A stretch of DNA of 64,000 bases from NCBI RefSeq assembly GCF_963583255.1, contig NC_084819.1, forward strand, positions 12,554,471 through 12,618,470. The letters are read 5' to 3'. Below, in pieces: positions 35,092-45,999 of this stretch. The notes under the pieces were generated by a model. It made no database searches. It saw only the letters and a program-made list of their open reading frames with translations, and was not told the DNA's origin. The stretch is from Pyrus communis. Its lineage: Eukaryota > Streptophyta > Magnoliopsida > Rosales > Rosaceae. The position numbers and the translations under genes are program-made. Position 1 is the first letter of the stretch, and each line of letters begins with the position of its first letter.

Positions 35092-35505
35092 ATGGCGCCA
35101 ACGAAGGCCGAGAAGAAGCCGGTGGCGGAGAAGGCACCGGCTGGGGAGAAGATGCCGACGAAGGCGGAGAAGAAGATCCCGAAGGAAGGTGGCTTGGAGA
35201 TGAAGAAGAAGAAGAAGGTGAAGAAATCGACGGAGACGTACAAGATATACATCTTCAAGGTGCTGAAGCAGGTCCACCCGGACATCGGGATCTCCAGCAA
35301 GGCCATGGGGATCATGAACAGCTTCATCAACGACATTTTCGAGAAGCTCGCTCAGGAGGCGTCACGTTTGGCCAGGTATAATAAAAAGCCAACGATCACG
35401 TCGAGGGAGATCCAGACCGCCGTCAGGTTGGTGTTGCCCGGCGAGCTTGCCAAACACGCCGTGTCTGAGGGCACCAAGGCCGTTACTAAATTTACTAGTT
35501 GTTGA
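35092..35505 (+). CDS. Histone H2B, intronless, 137 aa
   Basis: A single frame with high GC and strong codon bias. The N-terminal 40 residues form a Lys/Ala/Glu/Pro-rich tail with two AEKK-type blocks, followed by KKKKKVKK. The histone fold (about residues 45-137) is very conserved: [20 protein letters not shown], then helix 2 ([20 protein letters not shown]), then [20 protein letters not shown]. The C-terminus [13 protein letters not shown] keeps the lysine (K133) equivalent to the monoubiquitinated residue of plant H2B. The last residue is Cys where Ser is usual. H2B pairs with H2A in the nucleosome. The length is slightly short for a plant H2B (about 140-150) because of the N-terminal tail. 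The ATG follows a typical leader, and nothing suggests inactivation. The minus-strand frames over it are shadows. Confidence 0.97.
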   Translation: MAPTKAEKKPVAEKAPAGEKMPTKAEKKIPKEGGLEMKKKKKVKKSTETYKIYIFKVLKQVHPDIGISSKAMGIMNSFINDIFEKLAQEASRLARYNKKPTITSREIQTAVRLVLPGELAKHAVSEGTKAVTKFTSC

Positions 35506-36460
35506 TTTTCTTTTTAATTTTTGTAATAGGCTCTGTTTGAGAACGTCTTTTTTTGTGTTAATATTATTTTTGACGTGAATAATATACATGCATGCAGTTG
35601 TTTTTATGTAATCGGTTTTTTATTAGGATTTTTCCACGAAAAATATATTCAGATGTGATGAACCAGTGAAATAGTGGGCAATTCGCGTCGTTTTTGGATT
35701 GAAATCTCTAATAAATTTCAACTTTTATGATGGGTTGTAGATTGAAAATTTTAACTGGAAATTTCTGAATTTTCTGATGATGGGACACAGGAACAAGGAA
35801 TGGAGGATAAATCAAAGACGAATGCAAGAGTTATTAATGCTATGAAATAGTAGTTATGTACTCTTCGAAATCATAAGACAACATTGTAAAGAAAACAGAA
35901 ATATAATTACGATTCCATTCTTCCTCTTGGTACAAGAACGTAGTATCAAGAGGTAATTAGGTTTTTTCTTTTTTATTTTCATGTATCTATAGGGAATTAA
36001 CTTGACTATTCTTTGTACATGAGAGGGTAAAATTCAAATAGAAATGGAGGCCCTTCCTCCACCCGAACATGAAATTCACAATGCAAACAAGCATTCTTAG
36101 CTAAAAGATGAGCTACTCAATTACAATCACGGCAAATATATAACATAAGCAAAGTAAATAAAACAAGAGTAACTTCCTCCGCCGCATGCCCAATTTATCT
36201 TTATCTCTTAATTAACAAGTCCGAAATCACTTGTTTGGCATCCATAGAATAACATAAGACCCCATTCACAATTAGCAGTAAGTAGCTCCATGATCCATCC
36301 ACATTAATTTTCACATGATGAGGAGGAGGCTTTCATAGCCCATGTGAATACCAAAGAAGGTAATTTAAGTTTAATTGCTACAATTCATAGCCTATTTGAG
36401 ACTCCTCTATTAAGTATTTATTTTTCTCGTAAACGTTTTTGCTAGAACCCGCTTCTAATT
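35506..36460. other. H2B 3' region and intergenic DNA
   Basis: The 3' end contains AATAATATA-like sequence near 35578 that may serve polyadenylation. No further gene is seen up to the tandem repeat at 36468. Confidence 0.45.
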
Positions 36461-36467
36461 AAAACAA

Positions 36468-36649
36468 GTTCAGATTTTTATTAAAAATTCAAGTGATTTG
36501 AGAGCATTTCGTGAAGCAGCACCTTCAAACTTATGTTGCCTATGTAAAATACAAAAAAGTTCAGATTTTTATTAAAAATTCAAGTGATTTGAGAGCATTT
36601 CGTGAAGCAGCACCTTCAAACTTATGTTGCCTATGTAAAATACAAAAAA
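36468..36649. repeat. Perfect 91-bp tandem duplication next to a tRNA gene
   Basis: 36468-36558 is repeated as 36559-36649 without mismatch that I can see. The second unit ends in AAAAAA, directly beside the tRNA-Asn 3' end, so both units contain a copy of the tRNA's T-run terminator. Confidence 0.9.
36644..36649 (-). terminator. RNA polymerase III terminator for tRNA-Asn
   Basis: On the minus strand a T6 run starts 3 bp after the tRNA's 3' end. This is the usual Pol III stop. Confidence 0.75.
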
Positions 36650-36652
36650 GGA

Positions 36653-36676
36653 CGCTAGAAGGAGGGTTCGAACCTC

Positions 36677-36709
<33 letters not shown>

Positions 36710-36726
36710 AACTGAGCTATTCCAGC
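36653..36726 (-). tRNA. tRNA-Asn (anticodon GTT)
   Basis: The minus strand folds as a complete cloverleaf. The 7-bp acceptor stem pairs GCTGGAA with TTCTAGC (one G-T pair), followed by discriminator G. The D arm starts TAGCTCAGTTGG, the anticodon loop is CTGTTAA with anticodon GTT, and the T arm is GGAGGTTCGAACCCTCC. The A box (TAGCTCAGTTGG) and B box (GGTTCGAAC) are intact. There is no intron. It matches the nuclear plant tRNA-Asn pattern and looks functional. Confidence 0.96.
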
Positions 36727-37542
36727 TGTTTGATAAACTTATATAACAAACACTTTCTAAATTGTTTAACGCAAACTCACCATCCTATCATGAGAGATTT
36801 CAAAAAAAAAAAAAAAAAAAAACAACCACCCTAGCAGTCTTTCTACTGTACAATAGTATATGGCACATGTATTCAATGACAAGTGTCATTCAATACTCTA
36901 GGAGGGAAAGATGAACCCGACTTGTCGCGTGGATAAAACAACTAATGTATAACATATATCGTTGCATACTAGAATTTTCCAACTTGAGAATCATGCAATA
37001 GATGTTCTCAAAGTTAAAAGATATAAGTGCAAGAAAACACCAAATCAAGCAATAGTTATACAAAGGGAAACGATTTATGCACACTTTTTTTTTATGTCTA
37101 GTGCACCTGTTTATTTTTTCCCTAACCATTTGGATTGAACAAACCAAAGGAAAATCAAGAGCCACGATGAAGAGGGGTGCGTAGAAAGTGAGAGTCTGTA
37201 GAAACCACTCCACTTGTATAAATTATCTCCAACTGCATTGCAAAAAGAAAAATTTAGAAGTTGGAAAATTTTCATTTCATATGAAACATGGACCTTCAAA
37301 ATGGATATCAAAATAGAGTACAAAGGTCTTAACGACACATGAAGGCATCCTATTAACCAAGTACAAACATGGAAATTCCATACACAAGTGCATTGTGTTG
37401 AAAGCGAATCCCACATCAATGAGATGATGGATTTTGCATGTGCTTATAAGTAGTTGGGATACTTCCTGCCAATTGATTTTAGGGTGGAACCTCAACTTTC
37501 TTCACATTGCACTGCTACCAAACACACTACTAATTCGATACG

Positions 37543-37771
37543 TTATGCCTTCTTAGGGGACTTGGTGGCAGCTTAACGGGCGACTTGGGTTCCTTACCCT
37601 TTCGGGCTTCTTTGGTAGAAACATAGGGTTGATGTTGGGAAGCACAGCATCATGAGCAATGGTCAGAGCTTTCCAAGTTCTTCATCGTTCCTCATGGCCA
37701 ATAGGCACACGCCTTGGGATAATGCCATTCTTATTGTTGTCTCTTGCATCATTTCCAGCCAGTTCCAAAAC
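37543..37771 (-). pseudogene. Histone H2A pseudogene fragment (C-terminal half)
   Basis: The minus strand encodes recognisable H2A pieces in shifting frames: VLELAGNDARDNN (intact H2A has VLELAGNAARDNK), then RNDEELGKL followed by a stop, then TIAHDAVLPNINPMFLPKK. The tail is KGKEPKSP with TKSPKKA after a further frameshift, ending with TAA at 37543-37545. The SPKK tail is characteristic of the plant H2A.W type. At least three frame breaks make it non-functional. The fragment starts right at GTTTTGGAACTG after a TTAG, where plant H2A genes commonly have an intron, so it may be the second exon of a gene whose first exon is lost. It lies about 2 kb from the intact H2B and points the opposite way. 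Confidence 0.8.
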
Positions 37772-37964
37772 CTAACCAAATCACTTCATCATAATTAACA
37801 CCAATATCTACCTAAATCGTAAAGCATATACTTGAATACATTTGGCTGCCAATCAAAGGAGATTGGAAACAAATTTGGGGAATTGGCTATTATAGGAATA
37901 TTAGAAATTCTTTTGCTGAAATAATAAACTCATCCTCTAAAGGCAGGCTCTAGCCCACCATTTT

Positions 37965-39170
37965 GGCCTAAGAGGAGACCTACTGGAGACAAAGATCCAA
38001 AACATTTTAGATGAGAGATGGGGACCGTAATACTAAGTTCTTCCACCGAAGGGTGTCCGTTCGCTGGGGAAAAAATCGGATTGCAGGTTTGAGACATAAC
38101 AACAGAGCTTGGCACAACAATGATGCAGGCATTAAAGAGGTAGTCACCGACTACTTTTCGACTATCATCTTGTCCGACCACCTGTTCCCGAATGGAGAAA
38201 TTCTGGATGCCATTAACAAACGTGTGACAGATGAATTGAATTCTTCCCTGAGGTGACACTTTGATGTAGACGAAATCAAAATGGCAGTGTTCCAGATGCA
38301 GCCCTCCACCTCCCCTGGGCTCGATAGGCTCCCTCCTCTATTTTTTCAAAAATTATGGGGTATTTTTGGTAAGGATGTAATGGTAGCTCTTCTCTCATTT
38401 CTTAACTCTGATAATCTCCTGAAGAAAGTGAATTATACCTACATCACTCTCATCCCAAAGGTTAAAACTTCAAAATACATGTCCCAGCTTCAGCCTATTA
38501 GCCTCTGCAACGTTTTGTTCAAAATAGCCTTCAAGGCTATTGCAAACCGATTGAAATCATTGCTCCAACATATAGTTTCCCAACACCAAAATGCATTCGT
38601 CTCGGGACGTCAGATCTCAAACAACATTATGCTTGCCATGGAGCTATCCCATTTTTTGTTCAGGAGGTGCAGGGGAAAAAATGGATTCTTATCTTTGAAG
38701 CTCGATATGAGCATGGTCTACGATCACATCGAATGGGGCTACCTGGAAAATGTAATGCTTCGTCTCGGCTTTTGTCGCAGGTGGGTAGACTTGATTATGA
38801 CTTGTGTCTCGACCGTCCCGTATGCCTTCTTGATCAATGGGGTGCCAAAAGGGTACCTTCACCCGTCAAGAGGCCTACGGCAAGGAGACCCTTTGTCCCC
38901 CTACCTTTTTCTCCTCTGCGTTAAAGGACTGTCGGCATTGATTGAAAAAAAAAGCAACGGGAGGGTCACATCCAAGGCATCTCAATTTGCTCTAGTGCTC
39001 CCCGAATTAACCGCCTTCCATTCGCCGATGATAGTTTTCTGTTTGCTAGAGCTACACCGGAGGAATGTCAACAGATTATGCTTATTCTCCATAAGTACGA
39101 AATCGCTTCGGGCTAAAAAATCAACTTGTAGAAGAGCGAAGTCTATTTCAGCAGAAATATAAAGCGAAAT
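37965..39170 (+). pseudogene. LINE reverse transcriptase, broken
   Basis: Reading pieces cover the pre-RT region (RDGDRNTKFFHRR, near 38011), then from 38281 the fingers and palm: STSPGLDRLP, NYTYITLIPKV, LQPISLCNVLFKI and NAFVSGRQI. Motif A reads KLDMSMVYDHIEW where functional LINEs have KAYDRVEW, and motif B is GLRQGDPLSPYLF. The FADD catalytic motif is present in DNA at about 39018-39033 but in another frame, so a frameshift precedes it. In-frame stops occur near 38000 and 38253. Not functional. Confidence 0.88.
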
Positions 39171-39219
39171 GTGCAAAACTTTCTGGCAGGTTAGTCAGGG
39201 GTAAATCGGGTAGAGTAGC

Positions 39220-41060
39220 ATGATAGATATTTGGGTCTTCCAACTCTTGTGGGGAGGAACAAAAAGCCAATGCTTTAATTTTATCAAAGAGTGTCTCTGG
39301 AAACGGCTACAGAACTGGAAAGGAAAACTTCTAAGCTCGGCGGGCTACGAAATACTGGTTAAACTTGTCGCGCAAGCCATCCTTCTATATGCAATAACCT
39401 GTTTTCTCTTACCTAAGTTTTTTTGTGATGAGCTCAGTAGACTGGTAGCCCATTTCTCGTGGAATAGTTCCTATGAAAGTAGAAAAATCCATTGGCTTGC
39501 TTGGGACAAGCTTTGCCTTCCCAAAACTGAAGGAGGTATTGGCTTCAGAAATCTCCATGCCTTCAACCTGGGACTCCTTGCCAAACAAGCTTGGCAACTC
39601 CAAACTGAACCTAACTCCTTGGTGGCCTGGGTTTTCCAAGCGAAGTACTTCCCTCTCTCCTCATTCTCCTAGGTTGTAGTCAAACCTGGGGATTTCTTCG
39701 TCCGGAGAAGCCTCTGTTAGTGTAGGGAGGTGCTAGATAAGGGCTTGAGATGGAGAGTTAGGTCCGGCAAAAGTATCAAAATATAGGAGGACAAGTAGTT
39801 GCCCCTCCCATCATCGTTCCGTATCTTCACCCCTATGCCTGCAAATTGCGACTTTAACTTTGTCAGCGACCTCATAGATACAGACAGAAAATGCTGGAAG
39901 TCAGAGGTGATAATAGACCTTTTCTCAAACCTGGAGGCAAATCTTATCCTTTCACTGCTTATTAGTCATCATCTACCAGAGGACAAGCTAATTTGGCATT
40001 TCGAGAAGAAAGGTTTATTCTCTGTTAAGAGAGCATACCACATAGCGCTTGACATGATTACATGAGTGTCAAACCATGCCTTCCCATCTACAGAGTTGCA
40101 AGCCTCTATTCTTTGGAAGAAAATTTGGGAAGCAAAAGTTCCGCCAAAAGTTAGGATTAATGTGTGGCACTTTTATTTGGATATTATCCCATCCAAGATT
40201 AACTTGGCCAAATGACTTATTACGACTGATTCTCAATGCGTGTTATGCGGCGGTTATGATGAAACGGGTGTTCATATTCTCCGGGACTACCTCTTTGCAA
40301 CCTGCGTGTGGAGTTTCTCAGTCTTGGGAAAGCTACCTAGTGGTAAGCCCTCTCGTTCGGTCAGTGAGTGGTTGATTTCCATTATTCCTTCACTGGACCA
40401 CAAGTATGATTTAATCCTAATGCTATCCTATGCCATTTGGGCTACATGGAATTTGATGCTATGGTTGGGCAAATGCGATTCTCTTAATGTCATGGTTCCC
40501 CGCATAATTTCTTGGTGGCAAAATTTCCTGATGGTATCTTTTCCTACTTCTTCGAACTGTTCCCAGGTTCCCACAGGGCATAAGTGGGCTAAACCTAGGC
40601 AGGGACAAGTGAAGCTGAATATTAATGGTGCCTGGGATGCCACTCACCTTGTCGGTGGTATGGGGGCAGTTATTCGTGACTCGGCTGAGTTTGGCGGGTT
40701 TATCCAATCCCTCTCCTTACATCTCCTCCCCCCCTCTTTGCAGAAGCCATAGCGGTTAAGGAGGGTCTTACTTTGGCGTATTCCAGGGGTTTTCAAAACA
40801 TTATTGTTGAGAGTGATTCGCTCCAGAAATTCCAAGCTCTCTGCTCTTCCTCACCAGACATCTCCTTGTTTGGTCTGATCGTTAAGGATTCCAGAGAAAT
40901 TACCTCGGCAATCATTGGAGCTAACTTTACCCATATTAGACGCCAAGCGAACGAGGTGGCTCACAAACTTGCCTGCTTCGGTCTCTCCTCCACTACTCCC
41001 GCTCTTTGGTTTAAAGAACCACCGGACATTATCTTAGATGTTTTATTTGAAGAATGTTAA
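39220..41060 (+). pseudogene. LINE C-terminal region: zf-RVT and RNase H, broken
   Basis: Pieces include the post-RT region (LQNWKGKLLSSAGYEILVK near 39310, WDKLCLPKTEGGIGFRNL near 39505) and a zf-RVT-type stretch near 40120-40320 (WEAKVPPKV, CVLCGG). The RNase H domain follows, from about 40590 (VKLNINGAWD, GGMGAVIRD) and, after a frame change, 40773-41060 (VESDSLQ, HIRRQANEVAHKLA) to its stop. The order is that of plant L1-type elements carrying a C-terminal RNase H domain. Confidence 0.85.
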
Positions 41061-41159
41061 TTGGAGCTTGGTTCTCTCCCTTGATGTTATCCCTCTCTTT
41101 CTTCAATATATCTATCACTTTCATCAAAAAAAACAAAAAACAAAAAAAACCATGATTTT

Positions 41160-41730
41160 CAATTTCCCTTTTCCATCATTTTCTTACCAACCAAACAGAT
41201 CCCAACAATTAATAAAAAGCAATAATCCTTTGCACCAAAAAAAAAAAAAAAGGTTTAGGTCACTAAATAATTTTATATTTTGGCATAGGTTGATGGTTTC
41301 TAGCATAGGTCAACAAGAACAATTTTCCTCATCAATTAAAGTCAATATCACTTTCTTAAATTTCTCTTCGTTGAAATGCACAAAATTCACAATATTTCAC
41401 TAAGTCAGTCTAGTTTATATAATTAAAGTTAGTCCAACTTAATTTTTGAAGCTAAGTCAATTTGCAATAGTCTGGTGCAACAAACGCACTCACAACGAAT
41501 TGTAATTTGTAAGAACTTGTATGTACGTTCCAAGCATCTTTGTTAGCAAAAAGAAAGACTAGATCCAACTCGAGTCCAGAACTTGCATTATATTCGCATT
41601 CGATAAGTGATGGATCTTATTCAAATTATCATATTGTCGACAAACTAGCTAGCTTTTTGATCGAGCTATCGATGACGTTAACAGAGGTCTCAAATTGAAT
41701 TCTCCTCTCTTTGGTACTTGTATTCATTTT
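41160..41730. other. Intergenic, AT-rich
   Basis: No gene seen. Poly-A and poly-T tracts, and a possible upstream regulatory region of the Em gene. Confidence 0.4.
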
Positions 41731-41735
41731 TTGTT

Positions 41736-42047
41736 CATGCATGTGTAAATATCAGGAGATGATTTTGCACACAGTTTCTAGGGTTTATTTGTCGATGTGG
41801 ATGTGCATGTAAAGGATGCCTTTGCATGATTATCTCCTTGGCAACGGTGCGGATTCAGTGAGCGAATTAAGCAATGGACTCGTGTCCTTCTTACCGCAGG
41901 TTAAACAACCGTTTTGACAGAGCAAAGCAAAATCGTGGCATTACCCCCGAAGTTCTAGAGCTCCTCATCAACCACGTTTACCCTATTACGTGTCACATTC
42001 TCCTCTCTCTGCCTCTTCAGTCACATTCAAATCCTCCCTCTATATAA
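41736..42047 (+). promoter_or_regulatory. Em promoter: RY element, ABRE-like ACGTGTC, TATA box
   Basis: An RY/Sph element CATGCATG lies at 41736-41743 and related GCATG motifs near 41802-41826. TACGTGTC, an ABRE core, is at about 41979-41995. TATATAAACC begins at 42041, placing transcription start near 42070. RY plus ABRE is the known combination through which ABI3-type B3 and bZIP factors drive Em genes in maturing seed, which agrees with the gene's identity. Confidence 0.7.
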
Positions 42048-42139
42048 ACCCCGACTCCCCTCCTAACAGTAACTCAGTACTGAAAAGAGCAATTACCTCA
42101 CTAGGTCAAACTTTGCGTACAGTTGCTAGGGTTTGTGAG

Positions 42140-42220
42140 ATGAACTCGAGTTTGGAAATTAAGAAATGGCTTCCGAACAGGAAAGACAAGACCCCGAGAA
42201 GAGAAATGAGCTGGATGTGA
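42140..42220 (+). CDS. Overlapping upstream ORF in the Em leader (26 codons)
   Basis: An ATG at 42140 lies 26 bp before the Em ATG and in another frame. It encodes [17 protein letters not shown] and on to a stop at 42220, overlapping the Em start. If the transcript starts near 42070 it would be met first by scanning ribosomes and could lower Em translation. Whether it is translated is unknown. Confidence 0.45.
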   Translation: MNSSLEIKKWLPNRKDKTPRREMSWM

Positions 42221-43457
42221 AGGCAAGGAGGGGAGAGACTGTCGTCCCCGGTGGTACTGGTGGCCATAGCCTCGAGGCTTGGGAGCACCTTGCCGAAGGT
42301 AACTAATTCATTTATGGCGTGTTTACGTATCCGTAATCGAAATGAGAATGTGGAATTGAATTTCGATTACGAATTGCTCTGGTCTTTACTAAACATGAAG
42401 GGATCAAAAAAGCAGTGGGGTTCACATAAATTTTGGAATTCAATTCGTTGTATTGGTGGAATTGGATTCCTTAGATATAGGGTGGTAATCTAATTCCTGA
42501 TTGTTTGGGCAATCGGAATGACACTGTTGTTCTTTTTATATCTTCATTTATTTATTTTATTTCCAAGACTATCTTTTATAAATCCATTAAAGTATATAAA
42601 ATATTTGATTTGGGACAAGGGCATTTTTAGTAATCATACTAATTTATATTTCAATTTTGCTGAATTAGTAAACAGTTTTATGGAATTCTATTCCGATTCC
42701 AGAACATTTAAGTAAACAACTTCAACATGAATTCGATTCCAACTTCTTCTCATTCCAACTCCTCATCAATTCAATTCCTCCTCAATTCAATTTCTCATAT
42801 TTTCATTACTGTTACATAAATGCGTCATTTGAAAAATTTGCAAAACCCAAGGAAAGGAAGGAGAAAGACTCCTCGTATACCACAATCATAGACTCCTCGT
42901 ATACCACAATCATCATTTAATTAACTAGTTTTTCTTAATTATTAGTTTATTAAATAATGAACTAAATTTAAAAATCTCATTAATTCAAATGATGTGGCTG
43001 TCCACGTCAAATGTCATCTAAAGTGGTATGAAAATGTGATACAAAAATATGGTATGAATATCATTACTCATTCATTTAACTACTCACTCTTTCCACATCT
43101 CCCGCGAAAAAGAAATTTCATGCACTTAGTATGCTATATGCAAGGGTAGCAGTATGTCGAGACCTGAAAGCCAAAAAATATGGTAATTTATGTGGTAGTG
43201 AGTCATATATTCTTTGCTGCAACCTTTGCATTCCAGGTGAAAGTAAGTTTTGACATATTTGTTGTAGTCTCTGAATGATTAATGAATGTTTGTGTGATGA
43301 TAAATTAGGGCGGAGCCGTGGAGGGCAGACGAGGAAGGAACAGATAGGGGAAGAGGGATACCATGAGATGGGAAAGAAAGGCAGGCTGACCACCTCCGAC
43401 AAGTCCAGAGGTGAGCGTGCTGCTGAGGAAGGCATCAAGAGTGACGAGTCCAAGTAG
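42166..43457 (+). CDS. Em-like group 1 LEA protein, 93 aa, two exons
   Basis: Exon 1 is 42166-42298 and exon 2 is 43309-43457, with a GT-AG phase-1 intron of 1,010 bp. The protein starts [20 protein letters not shown] and has the conserved blocks [20 protein letters not shown] (exon 1), then the Em 20-mer hallmark with [14 protein letters not shown] and [13 protein letters not shown] across the junction. It ends GIKSDESK. The length matches single-20-mer Em proteins (92-93 aa). Em proteins are Gly- and charge-rich, intrinsically disordered, cytosolic or nuclear, and accumulate under ABA in late seed development to protect against water loss. AW replaces the more common AQ in SLEAQEHLAEG, a minor change. 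Both exons are intact. The intron holds a MITE-like element, and a large LTR retrotransposon begins 238 bp after the stop. Confidence 0.94.
42314..42828. mobile_element. MITE-like element in the Em intron
   Basis: The ends ATGGCGTGTTTACGTA (42314) and, inverted, ATGACGCATTTATGTA (to 42828) match at 12 of 16. The interior is full of GGAATTGAATTC-like and ATTCGATTCC phrases typical of a plant MITE family. No clear target-site duplication. It makes up about half of the intron. Confidence 0.5.
42867..42914. repeat. 24-bp tandem duplication in the Em intron
   Basis: GACTCCTCGTATACCACAAT plus ATC occurs twice in a row just after the MITE. Confidence 0.8.
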
Positions 43458-43694
43458 AAGACCAAGAATCGCTGATGGCTCCCAAAACCCCAGTCGGATT
43501 TCCTTTTTTAGTGTTTCTAGCTATGCCAGTGTCTGTAACATAAGTTGTAGCTGGGAATGGTAGTTTGCTTCTTTTCTCTTGTAGTGTGACCGCCAACCTC
43601 ATTTAGGAAATGCGAGCTTGGAGAGTTTTTGTGGAGCAACTTCCTTCAGATCTAATAAGGGGTTGCTTTTTGCATGTAACTAGGACTCATGTAA

Positions 43695-45961
43695 TGACAC
43701 ACCCCGTCCCGAAGGAGGGTATGCTGGCCGTCACGTGAGAGTGACGTAACCATTTGCACAGTTCGGAAGCTTTAAAATATACTACTTCTAAAATGCAACA
43801 CCCGAAGGTGAGTCCTTATTTGGTCCATTCTGTCAGAACTCCGTTGAATTTCCTCGTAGTCACCACACCTTTGCAATTCTTGAACCTGGAGGGGCGCAAA
43901 ACAAAGTTGAGTGGGTCAGTAAAACAATTCTTTTCCAATTCCAAACACTTCTCAAAACTTTGTAACCCCTCGCCGTAAAACAAGTATAATTTCCCAGAAA
44001 ATAAACATATATACGTATGTATAGATATGTCAATCATGTTCCATGATATGCCATTCATGCTCACAATATGCCATTCATGCTTGAGAATATGCCACAATAG
44101 AATCTCATAATAAATGTAAATGCTCAAGCGTAATCACATCACAATATATAATCTGGCAGCCGGGAGTCACCTAACGTGACATGTACCGCTGCACTTAGAG
44201 CTCCACGCTCAACTCAATCACTGAATCTGCACACGAGTCGGAACCACCTAACGTGGTCTGCACGACAAGCTGGGTGTAATATATATGTATGCTCTAGTGC
44301 TACGATCACGTGAAGCTGTGCGATAAATCGCGGGTCACCTACAAGTCGGAACCACCTAATGTGGTCTCCACGACAGGCTTGCACCTAACTTGGATCCAAG
44401 ACGAGCATGCGGTGCTGGTGAACATACACGTGAAGGCTGTGCCCTGGCCCTGGACGGGAGCACTAACACCGGGGGTGCAGATTATGAGCTCTCTAAGCAT
44501 CTCAACCTACTACTGCATAACAACATGAATACCACTTACCTGGCACTTACCTGTGCGTCCACAGCACCAATACACATATATAAATGTATGCCACTACTAA
44601 TGCATGTGATGATAGTATTTCAATCGTAGCTTACCTGGGCCTCCTCAGCACCATGCAACAGTATGCATAATTATGGTAATGCACATATTAAAATATGATG
44701 CATATATGACAGGATAATTAATTCGTATTTCTTTTAAAATACGTTTCTGGGAAATACGTCAAGCATACGTATATATATATATACTGAAAAATAACTGCCC
44801 ACTCACTGATCACATCGACGTCTCATAGGTCCCTGAACCTCCCCTAGCTTGGTTACATTCCTCTTTTGTATAATTTTCACCTATACAAACAGTAACCAAA
44901 TTGACATTATTTAACGCACATACACCAAACATTCGTCCATAACTTTCTCATACGTTGCTCAATTTGGGTGTATGAATATACCACGGTGATCTACACGACG
45001 TCACGAACGCGTGACAATTTTCAGAACTCAATTTGGAGCTCTCACGCGCCCCCACGCGCCCTGTTCACGCGCTGCCCACGCGCGCGTCTTCTTCCTCGCG
45101 TCGCCGGACTGGTTTCGCCGGAGATGGTGTTTTGCCGGAATTTCTGGGTAAATTTCAAAGTGTCATAACTTCTTCATTTCTTAACCATTTTCGACGTACT
45201 ATATATCAAAATGAAGGTATTGACGAGACGAACACATCCATACCTGTCTCAACCCCTAACTCGCCGTGGTTTCGCCGGAAAAAGCCCCGACAGCTCCGGC
45301 CAAACTTTGAACTTGTCGTTCTCCGTGTTCCTATGTCCATTTTTCACGTAATCTATACCAAAATGAAGCCCTAATCATAATCTACCACGTTGGACTAGTT
45401 TTAGGGCCTAAAAACAACGGAATCAAACTTTTCCAAAAATACGAAAATTCGGCCGGACTTACAGTTCGTGATCCCGACGTCCAAATCCTTCAAACGAAGC
45501 ACTCCGAGCTTCCTTAGGACCTCACCAAGCTTCCTACAAGCTTCAAAATCCCAGAAAACATCAAGTTTTACGTGTGCATGAACAGTGCACACGCACAGTG
45601 AAATTGAAATCCAGGTTTTCCGAAGTGAAACTCACCTGAAATTGGTACCATCGTGTTCGTGTGGTCTTCAGGAGTACGATGGTGGTCTTAGATCCTTCGT
45701 TGGTATAGTTTTGGGGTGGTTTGTGGGTGGTCTGTGTGAGTTCGAAGGAGAGAGAGAGAACTCTCAGAGAATGAGAGATTTGTGAGGGAGGAGAGAGAGA
45801 GAGACAAGGCACGGGAATGAGGGAGAGATTTGAGGGAGGTGGGATCCTACCCAATCCCTAAATCATCAAGTTACAACATATTTTACGCCCCTTAGTCCCG
45901 TTTAAGGGCATTTTCATAACTTCACATCCTCGGAATTAAAATTCTGGGACGGGTTGTGACA
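43695..45961 (-). repeat. 3' LTR (left copy) of the gypsy element
   Basis: It begins TGACACACCCCGTCCCGAAG and ends GGGACGGGTTGTGACA, so the ends form short inverted repeats. It contains repeated CGGAACCACCTAA(C/T)GTGGTCT phrases (near 44240 and 44348) and two ATATGCCATTCATGC copies (near 44046). Small reading frames in it are repeated in the other LTR and are not genes. Confidence 0.95.
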
Positions 45962-45974
45962 ACCTTCCCTCCTT
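45962..45974 (-). other. Gypsy polypurine tract
   Basis: On the minus strand AAGGAGGGAAGGT lies directly before the left LTR. This is the expected plus-strand primer site. Confidence 0.85.
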
Positions 45975-45999
45975 ATAGAATTTCGTCCCCGAAATTCCA

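Larger units (their letters stand above)
37955..41150 (+). mobile_element. 5'-truncated, degenerate LINE (L1-type)
   Basis: Only the second half of an L1-type ORF2 remains: the linker before reverse transcriptase (DGDRNTKFFHRR), the RT, a zf-RVT-like Cys/His region and an RNase H domain. A 3' A-rich tail of the form (A)nC(A)nC(A)n lies at about 41126-41149. The frame is broken many times. 5' truncation and an A-rich tail are typical of target-primed insertion. I found no clear target-site duplication. The left boundary is approximate. Confidence 0.88.

Noticed and set aside
35362..35589. Antisense frame over H2B
   Set aside because: Shadow of the highly biased H2B coding sequence.
43754..45854. 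Small frames in the left LTR, duplicated at 50294-52398
   Set aside because: They are identical in both LTRs because the LTRs are identical, with no known domain; not independent genes.
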